Shown one piece after another: positions 17,764 through 26,940 of a stretch of 64,000 nucleotides of DNA. Each line of letters starts with the position of its first letter. Position 1 is the stretch's first letter. This stretch comes from Aureisphaera galaxeae. GTDB lineage: Bacteria; Bacteroidota; Bacteroidia; Flavobacteriales; Flavobacteriaceae. The stretch spans positions 248,001-312,000 of the forward strand of contig NZ_JAQQTF010000004.1 of NCBI RefSeq assembly GCF_028561275.1, given 5' to 3'. Below the pieces are notes generated by a model, which was given only the letters and a program-made list of their open reading frames with translations, did not search any database and had not been told where the DNA came from. The position numbers were made by a program, and so were the translations under genes.

Positions 17764-20700
17764 TTACTTGCTTTCTAACCACTTTCTGGCATTTACGAAA
17801 GCCTCCAACCAAGGAGAAACTTCGTCTTTTCTTCCTTGCGGATAGTTCGCCCAATTCCACTGGAACATAGAACGTTCAAAGTGTGGCATGGTAGCCAAAT
17901 GACGCCCGCTAGGATCGCAAATCATCGCCGTATTGTAGTCACTGCCATTCGGATTGGAAGGATATCCCTCATACCCATACTTAGCGACGATATTATAATG
18001 GTTTTCGGGCATTGGGAGATTGAATTTTCCTTCTCCATGACTGATCCAAATTCCCAACGTGCTTCCTGCAAGAGAACCTAGCATCACACTATTGTTTTCT
18101 TTAATAGTCACACTGGTAAATGCACTCTCGTGTTTTTGGGAATCGTTGTGATGCATCTTTGCCAATTTCTCGTGATCTGGATTAATAAGATCCAATTCCA
18201 AAAACAATTGGCATCCGTTACAGATTCCTACCGAAAGGGTATCCTCACGATTAAAGAAGTTCTTTAATGCTGTATTGGCTTTCTCATTATAAAGGAAAGC
18301 ACCTGCCCAACCCTTGGCCGATCCTAATACATCACTGTTGGAGAATCCACCCACAGCTCCTATAAATTGAATATCCTCTAAGGTTTCACGACCAGAGATT
18401 AAGTCGGTCATGTGTACGTCTTTTACATCAAACCCAGCGAGGTACATGGCATGTGCCATTTCACGTTCGCTATTACTTCCTTTTTCTCGGATAATAGCTG
18501 CCTTAATCTTTCTTTCGGAAGAAGACCATTCTGCAGATGCTGGTAATTTACCATCAAAATGAGCTGGAAAGTTATAGGTCAGGGGTTGATGTTTGTAATT
18601 GTCATAGCGTTCCTTAGGAAGGTTTCCTGCCGTTTGCTTCTTATCCAATAAATAAGAAGTCTTGTACCAAGTATCCCTGGTTTCGGAAACAGAGAATTGT
18701 AAATTTTCCCCATGATTGGCAATGGTCATTGTATTACCTTCAATCACCGAACCAATATTGTGGAAGGTAATTCCATTTTCAGAAAGCAATTGTTCTACAG
18801 AAGTATCTTCCGAAGCTTGAAAAACGACTCCGCAGTTTTCTGCAAACAACACTTTTGTGCTGTCGGTCTCTCCCAGTCCAGTTAGATTCAATTGGGCTCC
18901 CAGATCCACATCTGCATAACACATTTCCAATAAGGTAGTAATAAGTCCGCCGGAAGCTACATCATGTCCTGCAGAGATTTTTCCATCCTGAATCAATTGC
19001 TGAAGGGTGTTGAACACCTTCGCTACGTAACTTGCATCTTTTACTGAAGGCGCTTCGTTCCCAATAGCATTGCAGATTTGTGCGAAAGAGGAACCGCCCA
19101 ATTTATAGGCATCCTGTGAAACATTGATATAGTAAATGCTACCTGCATTTTTCTGCAAGACAGGCTCTACAACCTTTCTAATATCATTACAATGACCTGC
19201 TCCCGAAATAATAACGGTTCCCGGTGCGATCACTTCATCATTCTTGTACTTCTGCTTCATGGAAAGGGAGTCCTTTCCAGTAGGGACATTGATTCCCAAT
19301 CCAATAGCAAACTCACTTATCGCTTCTACAGCTTTGTACAGTCGAGCGTCTTCTCCAGGATTGTTACAGGGCCACATCCAGTTGGCCGAAAGGGATACGC
19401 TCTTAATTCCATCTTCCAACGGCGCCCAAACCATATTCGTCAACGCCTCCGTAATCGAGTTTCTGGAACCTGCAACAGGATCCAACAATCCTGAAACTGG
19501 GGAATGTCCGATAGCAGTAGCAATTCCTTGGTGATTATCATAATCTAACGCCATAACCCCACAGTTGTTCAACGGAAGTTGTAATGGTCCCGTACACTGC
19601 TGTTTGGCTACCAAACCACCCACGCAACGGTCTACTTTGTTAGTAAGCCAATCTTTACAGGCCACAGCTTCCAATTGAAGCACCTGATCCAAATGGGCCT
19701 TTATATTTTCTGAAGTATACTCTGGGTTCTTGTAGTTTCGAACGATAGTGGTATCGTTCATGATGGTTTTGGGAGAACTCCCAAACATATCCTCCAAAGC
19801 AAAATCCATGGGTTTGTCACCCGTTTTTTCACTTTCGAAACAGAAACGACCATCTCCAGTTACGTCTCCTACCTCGTACATAGGCGATCGTTCCCGATCG
19901 GCCACGCGTTGCAATAAATCGATATCTTTTTGGCCAATGACCAATCCCATACGCTCTTGGGACTCGTTACCGATAAGTTCTTTGGCCGAAAGTGTAGGAT
20001 CTCCCACAGGTAATTTGTCAAGGTTGATGTGTCCTCCGGTTTCTTCTACTAATTCACTTAAACAGTTAAGGTGTCCACCCGCTCCATGGTCGTGAATGGA
20101 AACGATCGGGTTTTCTTCGCTTTCCACCAACGCTCGAACGGTATTGGCGGCTCTCTTCTGCATTTCGGGATTGGAACGTTGTATGGCATTCAATTCAATT
20201 CCGCTGGAGAATTCACCCGTATCGGCACTGGAAACCGCAGCACCTCCCATTCCAATTCTATAGTTTTCTCCTCCTAGGATAACTACTTTGTCTCCTGTTT
20301 CTGGAGTGTCCTTTAACGCTTGATTTTCCTTTCCGTAGCCAATTCCACCAGCCAGCATAATTACCTTATCGAAACCAAGTTTACGGGCATCCTCTTCATG
20401 TTCGAAGGTAAGTACAGATCCCGCGATCAATGGTTGCCCAAATTTATTCCCAAAGTCCGAAGCCCCATTACTTGCTTTAATAAGAATGTCGATAGGGGTT
20501 TGGTACAACCATTCACGTTCCTTCATGGCTTGTTCCCAAGGACGATTTTCTTCCAAGCGGGAATAAGATGTCATATAAACAGCAGTCCCGGCTAAGGGAA
20601 GTGATCCTTTTCCACCGGCCAAACGGTCTCGGATTTCCCCACCACTTCCAGTAGCCGCTCCATTAAAGGGTTCTACGGTCGTTGGGAAATTGTGGGTTTC

Positions 20701-21438
20701 GGCTTTAAGTGACAGGACACTATCGTATTCTTTCTTTTCGTAAAAATCAGGTTTGTCAGCACTTTTGGGTGCAAATTGTGTGGCTTTGGGTCCTTTTACA
20801 AAGGCCACGTTGTCTTTATAGGCAGAAACAATGGTATTGGGATGTTCCTTCGATGTTTTTTTGATTAGTTTGAATAAGGAAGAAGGCATTTCTTCTCCGT
20901 CGATCACAAAAGTCCCGTTGAAAATTTTATGACGGCAATGTTCACTGTTCACCTGACTGAAACCAAATACTTCGCTATCGGTAAGTTTTCTTCCCAGTTT
21001 TTCTGAAAGTTGCTCTAGGTATTCAATTTCATCATCGCTCAATGCCAAACCTTCTTGCATATTATAACCGGCAATATCATCAATATCCTGAATGGCTTCC
21101 GGTTCAATATTGATGGTATAGATATCCTGATCCAATGCAGAATACTTCTGCGACAACATAGGGTCGAAATCACTGAAGTCTTCGGAAACGTTTTGAAACT
21201 CCTCAATACGTATGATACCTGTAATCCCCATGTTCTGGGTAATTTCTACGGCATTGGTACTCCAAGGGGTGATCATGGCGGCGCGAGGTCCAATAAAAAA
21301 ATCCGCGATTGCGGATTGATCTATTTGAGGTTGGTTGCCGAACAACCATGTCAATTTTTGCTTGTTTTCGTTAGTGATTTCTCCAGAGGTTTGGACTGCA
21401 AACACTTTATTTTGTGCGTCTCCAAAAAAGTGAATCAT
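17764..21438 (-). CDS. purL: Phosphoribosylformylglycinamidine synthase (large, PurL/PurS/PurQ fused)
   Basis: A 1224-residue enzyme of purine synthesis that converts FGAR to FGAM with glutamine and ATP. The N-terminal PurS-like part (about 1-140), the linker with FGFSQVNSEHCRHKIF, the two AIRS-type ATP domains (KAETHNFPTTVEPFNGAATG, then the GGIGYG region and DHGAGGHLN), and a C-terminal class I glutaminase are in order. The glutaminase nucleophile is the Cys in SVGICNGCQLF, and FERSMF with W sit near the end. It is about 70 residues shorter than E. coli PurL but complete. It is single-gene with its own promoter. Confidence 0.97.
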   Translation of the reverse strand: MIHFFGDAQNKVFAVQTSGEITNENKQKLTWLFGNQPQIDQSAIADFFIGPRAAMITPWSTNAVEITQNMGITGIIRIEEFQNVSEDFSDFDPMLSQKYSALDQDIYTINIEPEAIQDIDDIAGYNMQEGLALSDDEIEYLEQLSEKLGRKLTDSEVFGFSQVNSEHCRHKIFNGTFVIDGEEMPSSLFKLIKKTSKEHPNTIVSAYKDNVAFVKGPKATQFAPKSADKPDFYEKKEYDSVLSLKAETHNFPTTVEPFNGAATGSGGEIRDRLAGGKGSLPLAGTAVYMTSYSRLEENRPWEQAMKEREWLYQTPIDILIKASNGASDFGNKFGQPLIAGSVLTFEHEEDARKLGFDKVIMLAGGIGYGKENQALKDTPETGDKVVILGGENYRIGMGGAAVSSADTGEFSSGIELNAIQRSNPEMQKRAANTVRALVESEENPIVSIHDHGAGGHLNCLSELVEETGGHINLDKLPVGDPTLSAKELIGNESQERMGLVIGQKDIDLLQRVADRERSPMYEVGDVTGDGRFCFESEKTGDKPMDFALEDMFGSSPKTIMNDTTIVRNYKNPEYTSENIKAHLDQVLQLEAVACKDWLTNKVDRCVGGLVAKQQCTGPLQLPLNNCGVMALDYDNHQGIATAIGHSPVSGLLDPVAGSRNSITEALTNMVWAPLEDGIKSVSLSANWMWPCNNPGEDARLYKAVEAISEFAIGLGINVPTGKDSLSMKQKYKNDEVIAPGTVIISGAGHCNDIRKVVEPVLQKNAGSIYYINVSQDAYKLGGSSFAQICNAIGNEAPSVKDASYVAKVFNTLQQLIQDGKISAGHDVASGGLITTLLEMCYADVDLGAQLNLTGLGETDSTKVLFAENCGVVFQASEDTSVEQLLSENGITFHNIGSVIEGNTMTIANHGENLQFSVSETRDTWYKTSYLLDKKQTAGNLPKERYDNYKHQPLTYNFPAHFDGKLPASAEWSSSERKIKAAIIREKGSNSEREMAHAMYLAGFDVKDVHMTDLISGRETLEDIQFIGAVGGFSNSDVLGSAKGWAGAFLYNEKANTALKNFFNREDTLSVGICNGCQLFLELDLINPDHEKLAKMHHNDSQKHESAFTSVTIKENNSVMLGSLAGSTLGIWISHGEGKFNLPMPENHYNIVAKYGYEGYPSNPNGSDYNTAMICDPSGRHLATMPHFERSMFQWNWANYPQGRKDEVSPWLEAFVNARKWLESK

Positions 21439-21458
21439 TGGGTGTGATTTTGAAAACG

Positions 21459-21466
21459 CAAAGGTA
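21459..21466 (-). promoter_or_regulatory. -7 box of purL
   Basis: TACCTTTG on the minus strand lies 20 bases before the purL ATG and matches TAnnTTTG. No TTG is visible at the expected -33 distance. Confidence 0.5.
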
Positions 21467-21560
21467 CAGAAATTTGGGGAGACGTTGAGGTGGTCGCTAC
21501 TACAATTTTGTTTACAAAATGCTGTTGAAAAGTGCAGGTGTTATAGAGCTGCTTTGCGTC

Positions 21561-22226
21561 CTAATAAATCTTCGAAATCTTTACGATTTCATTTTGCAAG
21601 GCAAAAACAACCAAGCCGGCTACGTTCTTGCAATTCAGTTTTGAAAGCAGGTTATTACGATGCCCATCCACAGTTCTTGGACTAATAAATAGCTTTTCGG
21701 CAATTTCGGGTGCAGTATACTGCTCACAGATCAATTGTAGTATTTCTACTTCCCTTGGGGTTAAATCGAACGAAAAATGAGCCTTTGGTTTTTGTTTGGA
21801 GATGATATTTTGCCGAATGATGGCCATTACTTCATTGTTGTAGTGAAATCCTTTTGAGTGTACCTGTTCAATGGTCTCCGCCACCTCCTGTGGTTGTGAA
21901 TTTTTTGGGAGGTAAGCCACTGCGGACAACTCGATCATATTAATGATGAATGCACGGCTAAAATGAGTGGACAGCACAATTATTTTTACCGAGGGATATT
22001 CCGTACGGATAACTTTGGCGACTTCGATCCCGTTCATCTCCGGCATTTTAAGATCGAGCAAAAGGATATCAGGAAGCATGGCGGCAAGCTTTAGCTTATG
22101 TAGGAGATCGACTCCATTTTCGGCTTCAATATCTACTTGCATCCCTGGATAACCATTCAAAATAAGTTTCATACCCTTTCGGAAAAGGGCCTCATCATCT
22201 GCTATGGCGATACGGATGTTTTCCAT
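21561..22226 (-). CDS. Response regulator, NarL/LuxR type
   Basis: A 221-residue two-domain regulator. The receiver domain (1-120) has the acidic pair Asp10/Asp11, the phosphoacceptor Asp58 in LLLDLKMPEMNG, Thr/Ser near VLSTHFS, and Lys in YLPKNS. The LuxR-type helix-turn-helix follows (LTPREVEILQLICEQYT, then ISPRTVDGHRNNLLSKL). It begins one base after the histidine kinase stop, so the two form a cognate pair. The C-terminus ends in NEIVKISKIY. Target genes are unknown. Confidence 0.92.
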   Translation of the reverse strand: MENIRIAIADDEALFRKGMKLILNGYPGMQVDIEAENGVDLLHKLKLAAMLPDILLLDLKMPEMNGIEVAKVIRTEYPSVKIIVLSTHFSRAFIINMIELSAVAYLPKNSQPQEVAETIEQVHSKGFHYNNEVMAIIRQNIISKQKPKAHFSFDLTPREVEILQLICEQYTAPEIAEKLFISPRTVDGHRNNLLSKLNCKNVAGLVVFALQNEIVKISKIY

Positions 22227-22227
22227 A

Positions 22228-23061
22228 CTAGCTAAATTTCATGTTTTCGTTCGGGGTATTCGGTACTTCAATCTCCATGGTAACTCCTTGCCCTAGCAAA
22301 GAATCGATCTTATACTGGGCATGAATCATATGGAGTCGGCTTTCTATGTTCTTCATTCCTAATCCCTTCTTATGTTCAAATTTGTCCATCTCAAACCCTT
22401 CTCCATTGTCGCGATATTCCAATTTTATAATGGCTGGGTCGGGTGAAAGCTGAATGGTTATTTCCGAAGCCTTTCCATGACGGATGGAATTGTTTATGAG
22501 CTCTTGAAGCACCCTAAAAAGATTAAGCTCTATGATTTTATCTTCTATAAGGTTTTCCGTTACCGTAGGGGCAAAGTGAATATATACTCCATCCATTTTG
22601 TTGAAACCATATTGCAGTTCACGAATGGCCTCTACCAAGCCAAATTCTTCCAACGTAGGAGGCAAAAGCTCGTGCGAAATGAGCCGAATAGAATCGATCG
22701 TAGTATTAATCACCGATTCTACTTCATCTGTAATAGTACCCATCTCATCATCACTGATGTTGTGTTCCCGTAAGCGGCATATATTCAGGAATATGACATT
22801 GAGTTTGGATCCAATCTCGTCGTGCAGATCGCGTGCTATGCGCTTGCGTTCGCTCTCTTGGGTCAAGATCGTACTATGAAGTAGATCCTCTTGATGTTGA
22901 TAGGCCAATTCCTGATGGTGCATCTGTTGCTTCAGAATCTTTTTTTGGGAATGGTTGGCATACAGAATGAACGCCAACGCAAAAGCGAGCATTATGAGGA
23001 TACCAATGGCAATCAATGTGACGAACGATTTTTCCTGAAAAAAGCTATCCAAACTCCCCAT
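22228..23061 (-). CDS. Sensor histidine kinase, HisKA_3 (NarX-type)
   Basis: A 277-residue kinase with one N-terminal transmembrane helix (about 14-35) and almost no extracytoplasmic part, then a coiled segment and the HisKA_3 dimerisation domain with phosphoacceptor His80 in RIARDLHDEIG. The ATPase domain carries the N box (LINNSIRHG) and the G box (DNGEGFEM, GLGMKNIESR). Lack of a sensor domain suggests a partner does the sensing. Its start codon lies 49 bases inside the upstream membrane-protein gene, a tight overlap that points to co-translation. Confidence 0.9.
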   Translation of the reverse strand: MGSLDSFFQEKSFVTLIAIGILIMLAFALAFILYANHSQKKILKQQMHHQELAYQHQEDLLHSTILTQESERKRIARDLHDEIGSKLNVIFLNICRLREHNISDDEMGTITDEVESVINTTIDSIRLISHELLPPTLEEFGLVEAIRELQYGFNKMDGVYIHFAPTVTENLIEDKIIELNLFRVLQELINNSIRHGKASEITIQLSPDPAIIKLEYRDNGEGFEMDKFEHKKGLGMKNIESRLHMIHAQYKIDSLLGQGVTMEIEVPNTPNENMKFS

Positions 23062-23693
23062 AGAATAAGCAAATGAAAAATGACATTTAAAATGGCGTTA
23101 AAGGCCCAAAAAACGATGTAAGTATCAGTATTTTCGAAAGAAATTTTACTGCACATAAAGATAAACAAACTTCCCGAATAGTAGATCATAATAGCCGAGT
23201 TGATAAGTCGTAAGCTTTTGGCCATACGATCGGATGAGCGTTGGTTTTCTACGAGATTATAGAAGTAGAATACAGAGTACGATATGATGATTACCTGTAC
23301 AAGGGTCTTGGCTATGGTATTGAAATTAAAGATGTTCTGGATAAAGGCAGAATTCAGGATGATCAGAATAGAAACACCCAATATGAAATACATATAATGA
23401 CTCTGGAAAATCTTAGGCTTATGAAGCACGCTCTTATAGAAGTACGAAAACAATAAAAACTCCCCCAGGGTATATATGTGCAAAAGGGGGAGATTGTTTC
23501 GTCCTAGCTCCATAAATGTGATTGCAAGGATTTCAATAAGAAGGTTCCATAATAGGAAGTAGGTAAGCCTCTTAAAGGGTATACTCATCTTCTTATAAGC
23601 AACGATACATAGGATACAATTTATAGCCACAAGGCAGGTAGCCAAGTGCGCTGCATAGATGTGTATAGCATTGATCGTTGAGCTGAAATCCAT
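23013..23693 (-). CDS. Seven-helix membrane protein, likely sensory partner of the kinase
   Basis: A 226-residue protein with about seven hydrophobic helices (near 10-30, 42-62, 70-88, 98-116, 124-145, 163-182, 195-215) and a short basic C-terminal tail (FFRKNRSSH). The family is not recognised. The gene is first in the cluster and overlaps the kinase gene by 49 bases, and the kinase lacks a sensory domain. This context suggests it senses a signal and passes it to the kinase. A 7TM-DISM-type or transporter-like role is possible but unproven. Confidence 0.7.
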   Translation of the reverse strand: MDFSSTINAIHIYAAHLATCLVAINCILCIVAYKKMSIPFKRLTYFLLWNLLIEILAITFMELGRNNLPLLHIYTLGEFLLFSYFYKSVLHKPKIFQSHYMYFILGVSILIILNSAFIQNIFNFNTIAKTLVQVIIISYSVFYFYNLVENQRSSDRMAKSLRLINSAIMIYYSGSLFIFMCSKISFENTDTYIVFWAFNAILNVIFHLLILWGVWIAFFRKNRSSH

Positions 23694-23740
23694 GAGTGCA
23701 ATTTTTGGGAGCCCTAAGTTACATTGAATTTAACTAGCAC

Positions 23741-24199
23741 TTAAAATGACGGTGGGCAGGCTGTAGGACAAGGATGCGTAAAGTCGAAAAAGAGCCATGG
23801 AGTCGCAGGGTCACTATCCATAACCGTAGTTGACTTTAAAGCAAAAACGATCTCAGTGCTATCATTAGGCATAATGGCCAACATGGCATAGAGCTCGTCC
23901 GTGTTACAATCTGCCATTGTTAGAATCTCACGTAATTCGGCCAACTCTACTTTTGCTCCGTAGATAAGCCTTTCGTCAACGTTAGCTGTTGGTATGGTGT
24001 CGTGCTTTACTAGGTCTTTTTTTACAGCATTGATATAGGTTTCATAGTTGTTGATAGAATTAATACCCGTACTATCTGGTATTTGATACGTCTTAGTTGA
24101 TTTAGGGCAATTTTTATCGTCCTTGGCATCTTCATTACAAGACGAAAAGGCTACAATAAAAAGACAACAGATGACTGCGTAAAAGATTGTTGATTTCAT
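23741..24199 (-). CDS. Lipoprotein of unknown function
   Basis: A 152-residue protein with a lipobox (VAFSSC, lipidated Cys near residue 20) followed by acidic residues. Two further cysteines occur around DCNTDE and near the C-terminus in HPCPTACPP, which may form a disulphide. No family is recognised. It is 47 bases upstream of the membrane-protein/kinase genes on the same strand, so it could be the ligand-sensing first gene of that operon. Confidence 0.65.
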   Translation of the reverse strand: MKSTIFYAVICCLFIVAFSSCNEDAKDDKNCPKSTKTYQIPDSTGINSINNYETYINAVKKDLVKHDTIPTANVDERLIYGAKVELAELREILTMADCNTDELYAMLAIMPNDSTEIVFALKSTTVMDSDPATPWLFFDFTHPCPTACPPSF

Positions 24200-24616
24200 G
24201 ATTTTTGGTTTAAATGGTTACTGATTTAATTTTCCTGAAAGTACTCAATAATCCATTTCTAGTTAAAATACGCAGTTAAAAACAGGTTGAATTACCTGTT
24301 CATTCCCGTAAATATGCTTAGATATATAGGTGATTTATACCATAGAACAGGCAATAGTACCCGATTTCACAAAAGAAGCATTTCAGCACTTTCGTACAGG
24401 GCCTAGCAATTAGATATTTGTATCGTATTTAAAAATCACTATTTCGATGGAAAGGTCTCAACCCTTGCTATCGGAACGTGATCGGGGAATTAAAGCCCTC
24501 CATAGAGGGACGTGATATTCATTTGCGGGAATAACACAAGTGTGTAGCCTCTTCAATACTTTTTAATTGATTGTATTGTGGAGGCTACTTTATTTTTTGG
24601 AGAGATGTTATCTTGC
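24200..24616. other. 417-base gap with a long hairpin, no gene recognised
   Basis: No open frame of convincing length is found. A long imperfect hairpin lies at 24544-24588: GTAGCCTC with GAGGCTAC plus CAATAC with GTATTG. On the plus strand it is followed by a T-rich tail (TTTATTTTTT), the layout of a rightward terminator. Just before it is a compact CCCTC-CATA-GAGGG stem-loop (24496-24509). Together they could be the 3' end of a plus-strand RNA whose start is not obvious. On the minus strand the same hairpin lacks a T run, so it serves the endonuclease gene poorly. Confidence 0.4.
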
Positions 24617-25657
24617 TTATTCTACCAGCAAACGTTCCACCTGTCTTTGGCCATTGGCTTCAAAGGATATGAAATACATCCCATCCGCAAGTGAACTTAC
24701 GTTGATTGTAGTAGCACCGTTCACAGGAATAGAGGGTGTTATCTGCTGTCCTGTTATGGTGTAAATAGAATAGCTGTCTAAAGGCCATTCAGAAGTGACT
24801 TCAACAACTTCCGAGGTAGGGTTAGGAGCCAAGGTAAGTTCCCAAGCGTCAAAATCTTCGGTAGATGCCAATCCCCAACGATCTTCAGCTATAGGTCCTC
24901 CCCAGATTAGGGTGGCTAAATAGGGATTGTCTATAAAGGGATTCCGATTGCCATATACATTTTCCAAATGTGGATTGCGTTGGTCCTCGAATTCATTTAC
25001 AGGATCATCTGCATTCCATTGCAAGTAAAGAACCAACATATCGGTACTTCCTTGAGTGGAGCCCACTCCTTGCAAGGATGGCAGGCAACGATCCCCGTAA
25101 CGGGTGTACATATACATCATCATACGGGCTACATCCCCTTTCCATTCATCGCCTGGATACCAATTACCACTGCTTACATCCCCAGCATTTCCAGAACCCG
25201 AAGCGAATTTCTTGTTACTTTTTAATCCATTCATCGCCTGATCGGCAGGACGAACGTTATGCGGATCGGCTGCAATGCCCGTAGTCCCATTATCGGCACT
25301 TCCCATAGGAGGATTCGCGTTGGACCTAGCAAAAACGTGCTCGCGGTTGTATTCGCAACTGGTACCTCCAAAATCATCCTTGTCACGGGTTCTATCCGTC
25401 AAGCAATTTCCATCACTGTCGTTGTAACCATACACCAATAATACGTTGTTAGTATTGGCTGGATCTTCGTCCGTAATCTTCACATCATCCCTTATATCAC
25501 CATAAGTGTATGTGCTGCTGGCTATGGAGATTTTTTGTTGTAATTCTAAGTAGAGGTCCTGACCTGTTAAACTTAGATCCACATCGTTGTAATAGGGTTG
25601 TTGTGCAAACAGGGAAGCAGTTCCCAGTAGGCAGAGGAGGAGGGGGTAAAATTTCAT
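24617..25657 (-). CDS. Secreted endonuclease I with T9SS sorting domain
   Basis: A 346-residue exported DNase of the endonuclease I (EndA/NucM) family. After a signal peptide (LFAQQ near residue 20), residues about 35-265 hold the family motifs: YNREHVFARS with the catalytic His, DPHNVRPADQAMN with the metal-binding Asn, and the DEWKGDVARMMMYMYTRYG helix read in pieces. The end is a sorting domain (LTLAPNPTSEVVEV ... GMYFISF). Likely function is extracellular or surface degradation of DNA and RNA for nutrient uptake. Its ATG lies two bases after the RNA methyltransferase stop, an operon-like junction. Confidence 0.92.
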   Translation of the reverse strand: MKFYPLLLCLLGTASLFAQQPYYNDVDLSLTGQDLYLELQQKISIASSTYTYGDIRDDVKITDEDPANTNNVLLVYGYNDSDGNCLTDRTRDKDDFGGTSCEYNREHVFARSNANPPMGSADNGTTGIAADPHNVRPADQAMNGLKSNKKFASGSGNAGDVSSGNWYPGDEWKGDVARMMMYMYTRYGDRCLPSLQGVGSTQGSTDMLVLYLQWNADDPVNEFEDQRNPHLENVYGNRNPFIDNPYLATLIWGGPIAEDRWGLASTEDFDAWELTLAPNPTSEVVEVTSEWPLDSYSIYTITGQQITPSIPVNGATTINVSSLADGMYFISFEANGQRQVERLLVE

Positions 25658-25659
25658 GT

Positions 25660-26871
25660 TTAGCTCTTTTTCGTCAGCAGCGCCATGTAAAAGCCATCGT
25701 ATCCGGTTTTACTGGGCCACAACGTTTCTTCTTTCTCTAATATAAACTCTTTTCCGGTTTCCCGGGTTAAGAAACTTTTAATTTGTTCTTGGTTTTCGGA
25801 TGGCAAAATGGAACAGGTGGCGTATACCAACTGGCCTCCGGGTTTTACCATACGGGAATAGCTGTCCAAAATATCGCTTTGGGTTTGTCGTATTTCCTTA
25901 AGAAATTCAGGTTGTAATTTCCATTTGGTATCAGGATTTCGTCGTAGCACACCCAATCCAGAACAGGGTGCATCGATTAATACCTTATCAATCTTACCAA
26001 AGAGCTTTTTAATGCTTTTGGTCGACTCTATCAACCGCGTTTCGATATTATGGATACCATTACGCTTGGCTCGCTTCTTCAATTCGGCCAATTTGTTGTC
26101 GTAAATATCCAAAGCGATCACTTGCCCTTTGTTTTCCATAAGGGAAGCGATGTGAAGGGCTTTTCCACCAGCACCGGCACAGGCATCTGCAATACGCATT
26201 CCCGGTTGTGGGTCGAGTAGGGCAGCTACCTTTTGGGAAGAAGCGTCCTGTACCTCGAACCATCCATTTTTGAAAGCATCTGTTACAAATACATTGGTAC
26301 GTTCAAACAATTCCAAAGCATATGGAAGTCCCTTAATAGGGTGCGTATCGATGCCATTCTCTTTTAAAGCTTTCTGAACCGTTTTTACATCCGCTTTCAA
26401 AGGATTCACACGCAAAATCACTTTGGCCAGTTCATTCAAGGCGCCTATTTCGGCATCCCATTTTTTTCCTAGTTCGTCTTGCCCTAGTTTGTCCAACCAA
26501 TCTGGGATGGATTCGCGGAACCTTCGGTTGCTGGATAGCTCGTCGAACCGTCCTTTGATCTTTCGGGTAGGGGTGCCTTCAAATTGTGGCCAATCGGGAA
26601 GGCGAATCCCACGTAGAGTAGCCCAAACGGTAAACAATCGGAAGAGATTGGTACGGTCGAAGGGTTCCTTTACCTCGGCAATTTCTGCATACAACCGTTT
26701 CCAACGAACAATATCGTAGGTGGTTTCGGCAATGAACGCCCTATCGCGTGAACCCCAGCGCTTGTCCCTTTTCAATGTGTTCTTTAATACCTTATCGGCC
26801 TGCTTTCCTTTATTGAAAATGAGGTTGAGGGAATCGATGGTGGCAAATACCAAATTACGGTGTAATCGCAT
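25660..26871 (-). CDS. RsmB/NOP family RNA m5C methyltransferase
   Basis: A 403-residue cytoplasmic SAM-dependent enzyme. The N-terminal helical part (about 1-140) is followed by a ferredoxin-like PUA-related segment and the Rossmann methyltransferase domain. SAM binding is in DACAGAGGKALH. The two cysteines needed for cytosine-5 chemistry are in IDAPCSGLGVLRRNPD and YATCSILPSENQ. The RsmB-type NusB domain is not evident, so substrate (rRNA or tRNA) is open. It has a promoter facing away from the gene at 26941. Confidence 0.9.
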   Translation of the reverse strand: MRLHRNLVFATIDSLNLIFNKGKQADKVLKNTLKRDKRWGSRDRAFIAETTYDIVRWKRLYAEIAEVKEPFDRTNLFRLFTVWATLRGIRLPDWPQFEGTPTRKIKGRFDELSSNRRFRESIPDWLDKLGQDELGKKWDAEIGALNELAKVILRVNPLKADVKTVQKALKENGIDTHPIKGLPYALELFERTNVFVTDAFKNGWFEVQDASSQKVAALLDPQPGMRIADACAGAGGKALHIASLMENKGQVIALDIYDNKLAELKKRAKRNGIHNIETRLIESTKSIKKLFGKIDKVLIDAPCSGLGVLRRNPDTKWKLQPEFLKEIRQTQSDILDSYSRMVKPGGQLVYATCSILPSENQEQIKSFLTRETGKEFILEKEETLWPSKTGYDGFYMALLTKKS

Positions 26872-26888
26872 ACCTTAAAAATTGGCTG

Positions 26889-26926
26889 CAAAGGTACAAT
26901 TCTCCAGACCGCTTTTGTTACATTTG
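26889..26926. promoter_or_regulatory. Divergent promoter region
   Basis: Two -7 boxes point in opposite directions. TACCTTTG (minus, 26896-26889) serves the RNA methyltransferase and TACATTTG (plus, 26919-26926) serves the propeller lipoprotein, 15 bases before its ATG. They are only 22 bases apart, so polymerases cannot occupy both at once. No clear -33 TTG accompanies either. Confidence 0.45.
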
Positions 26927-26940
26927 TCAAAATTATTTTC

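Noticed and set aside
24446-24514. Short plus-strand frame of 22 codons in the 24.2-24.6 kb gap
   Set aside because: Too short, no ribosome-binding context, and it overlaps the CCCTC/GAGGG stem-loop; better seen as RNA or noise.
24567-24764. Plus-strand frame of 65 residues opposite the endonuclease I tail
   Set aside because: Mostly antisense to the T9SS sorting domain of the endonuclease gene; no independent support.
26889-26926. Full -33/-7 promoters for both divergent genes
   Set aside because: Only the -7 boxes are convincing; no TTG is found at the expected distance, so the call was kept to a low-confidence region.
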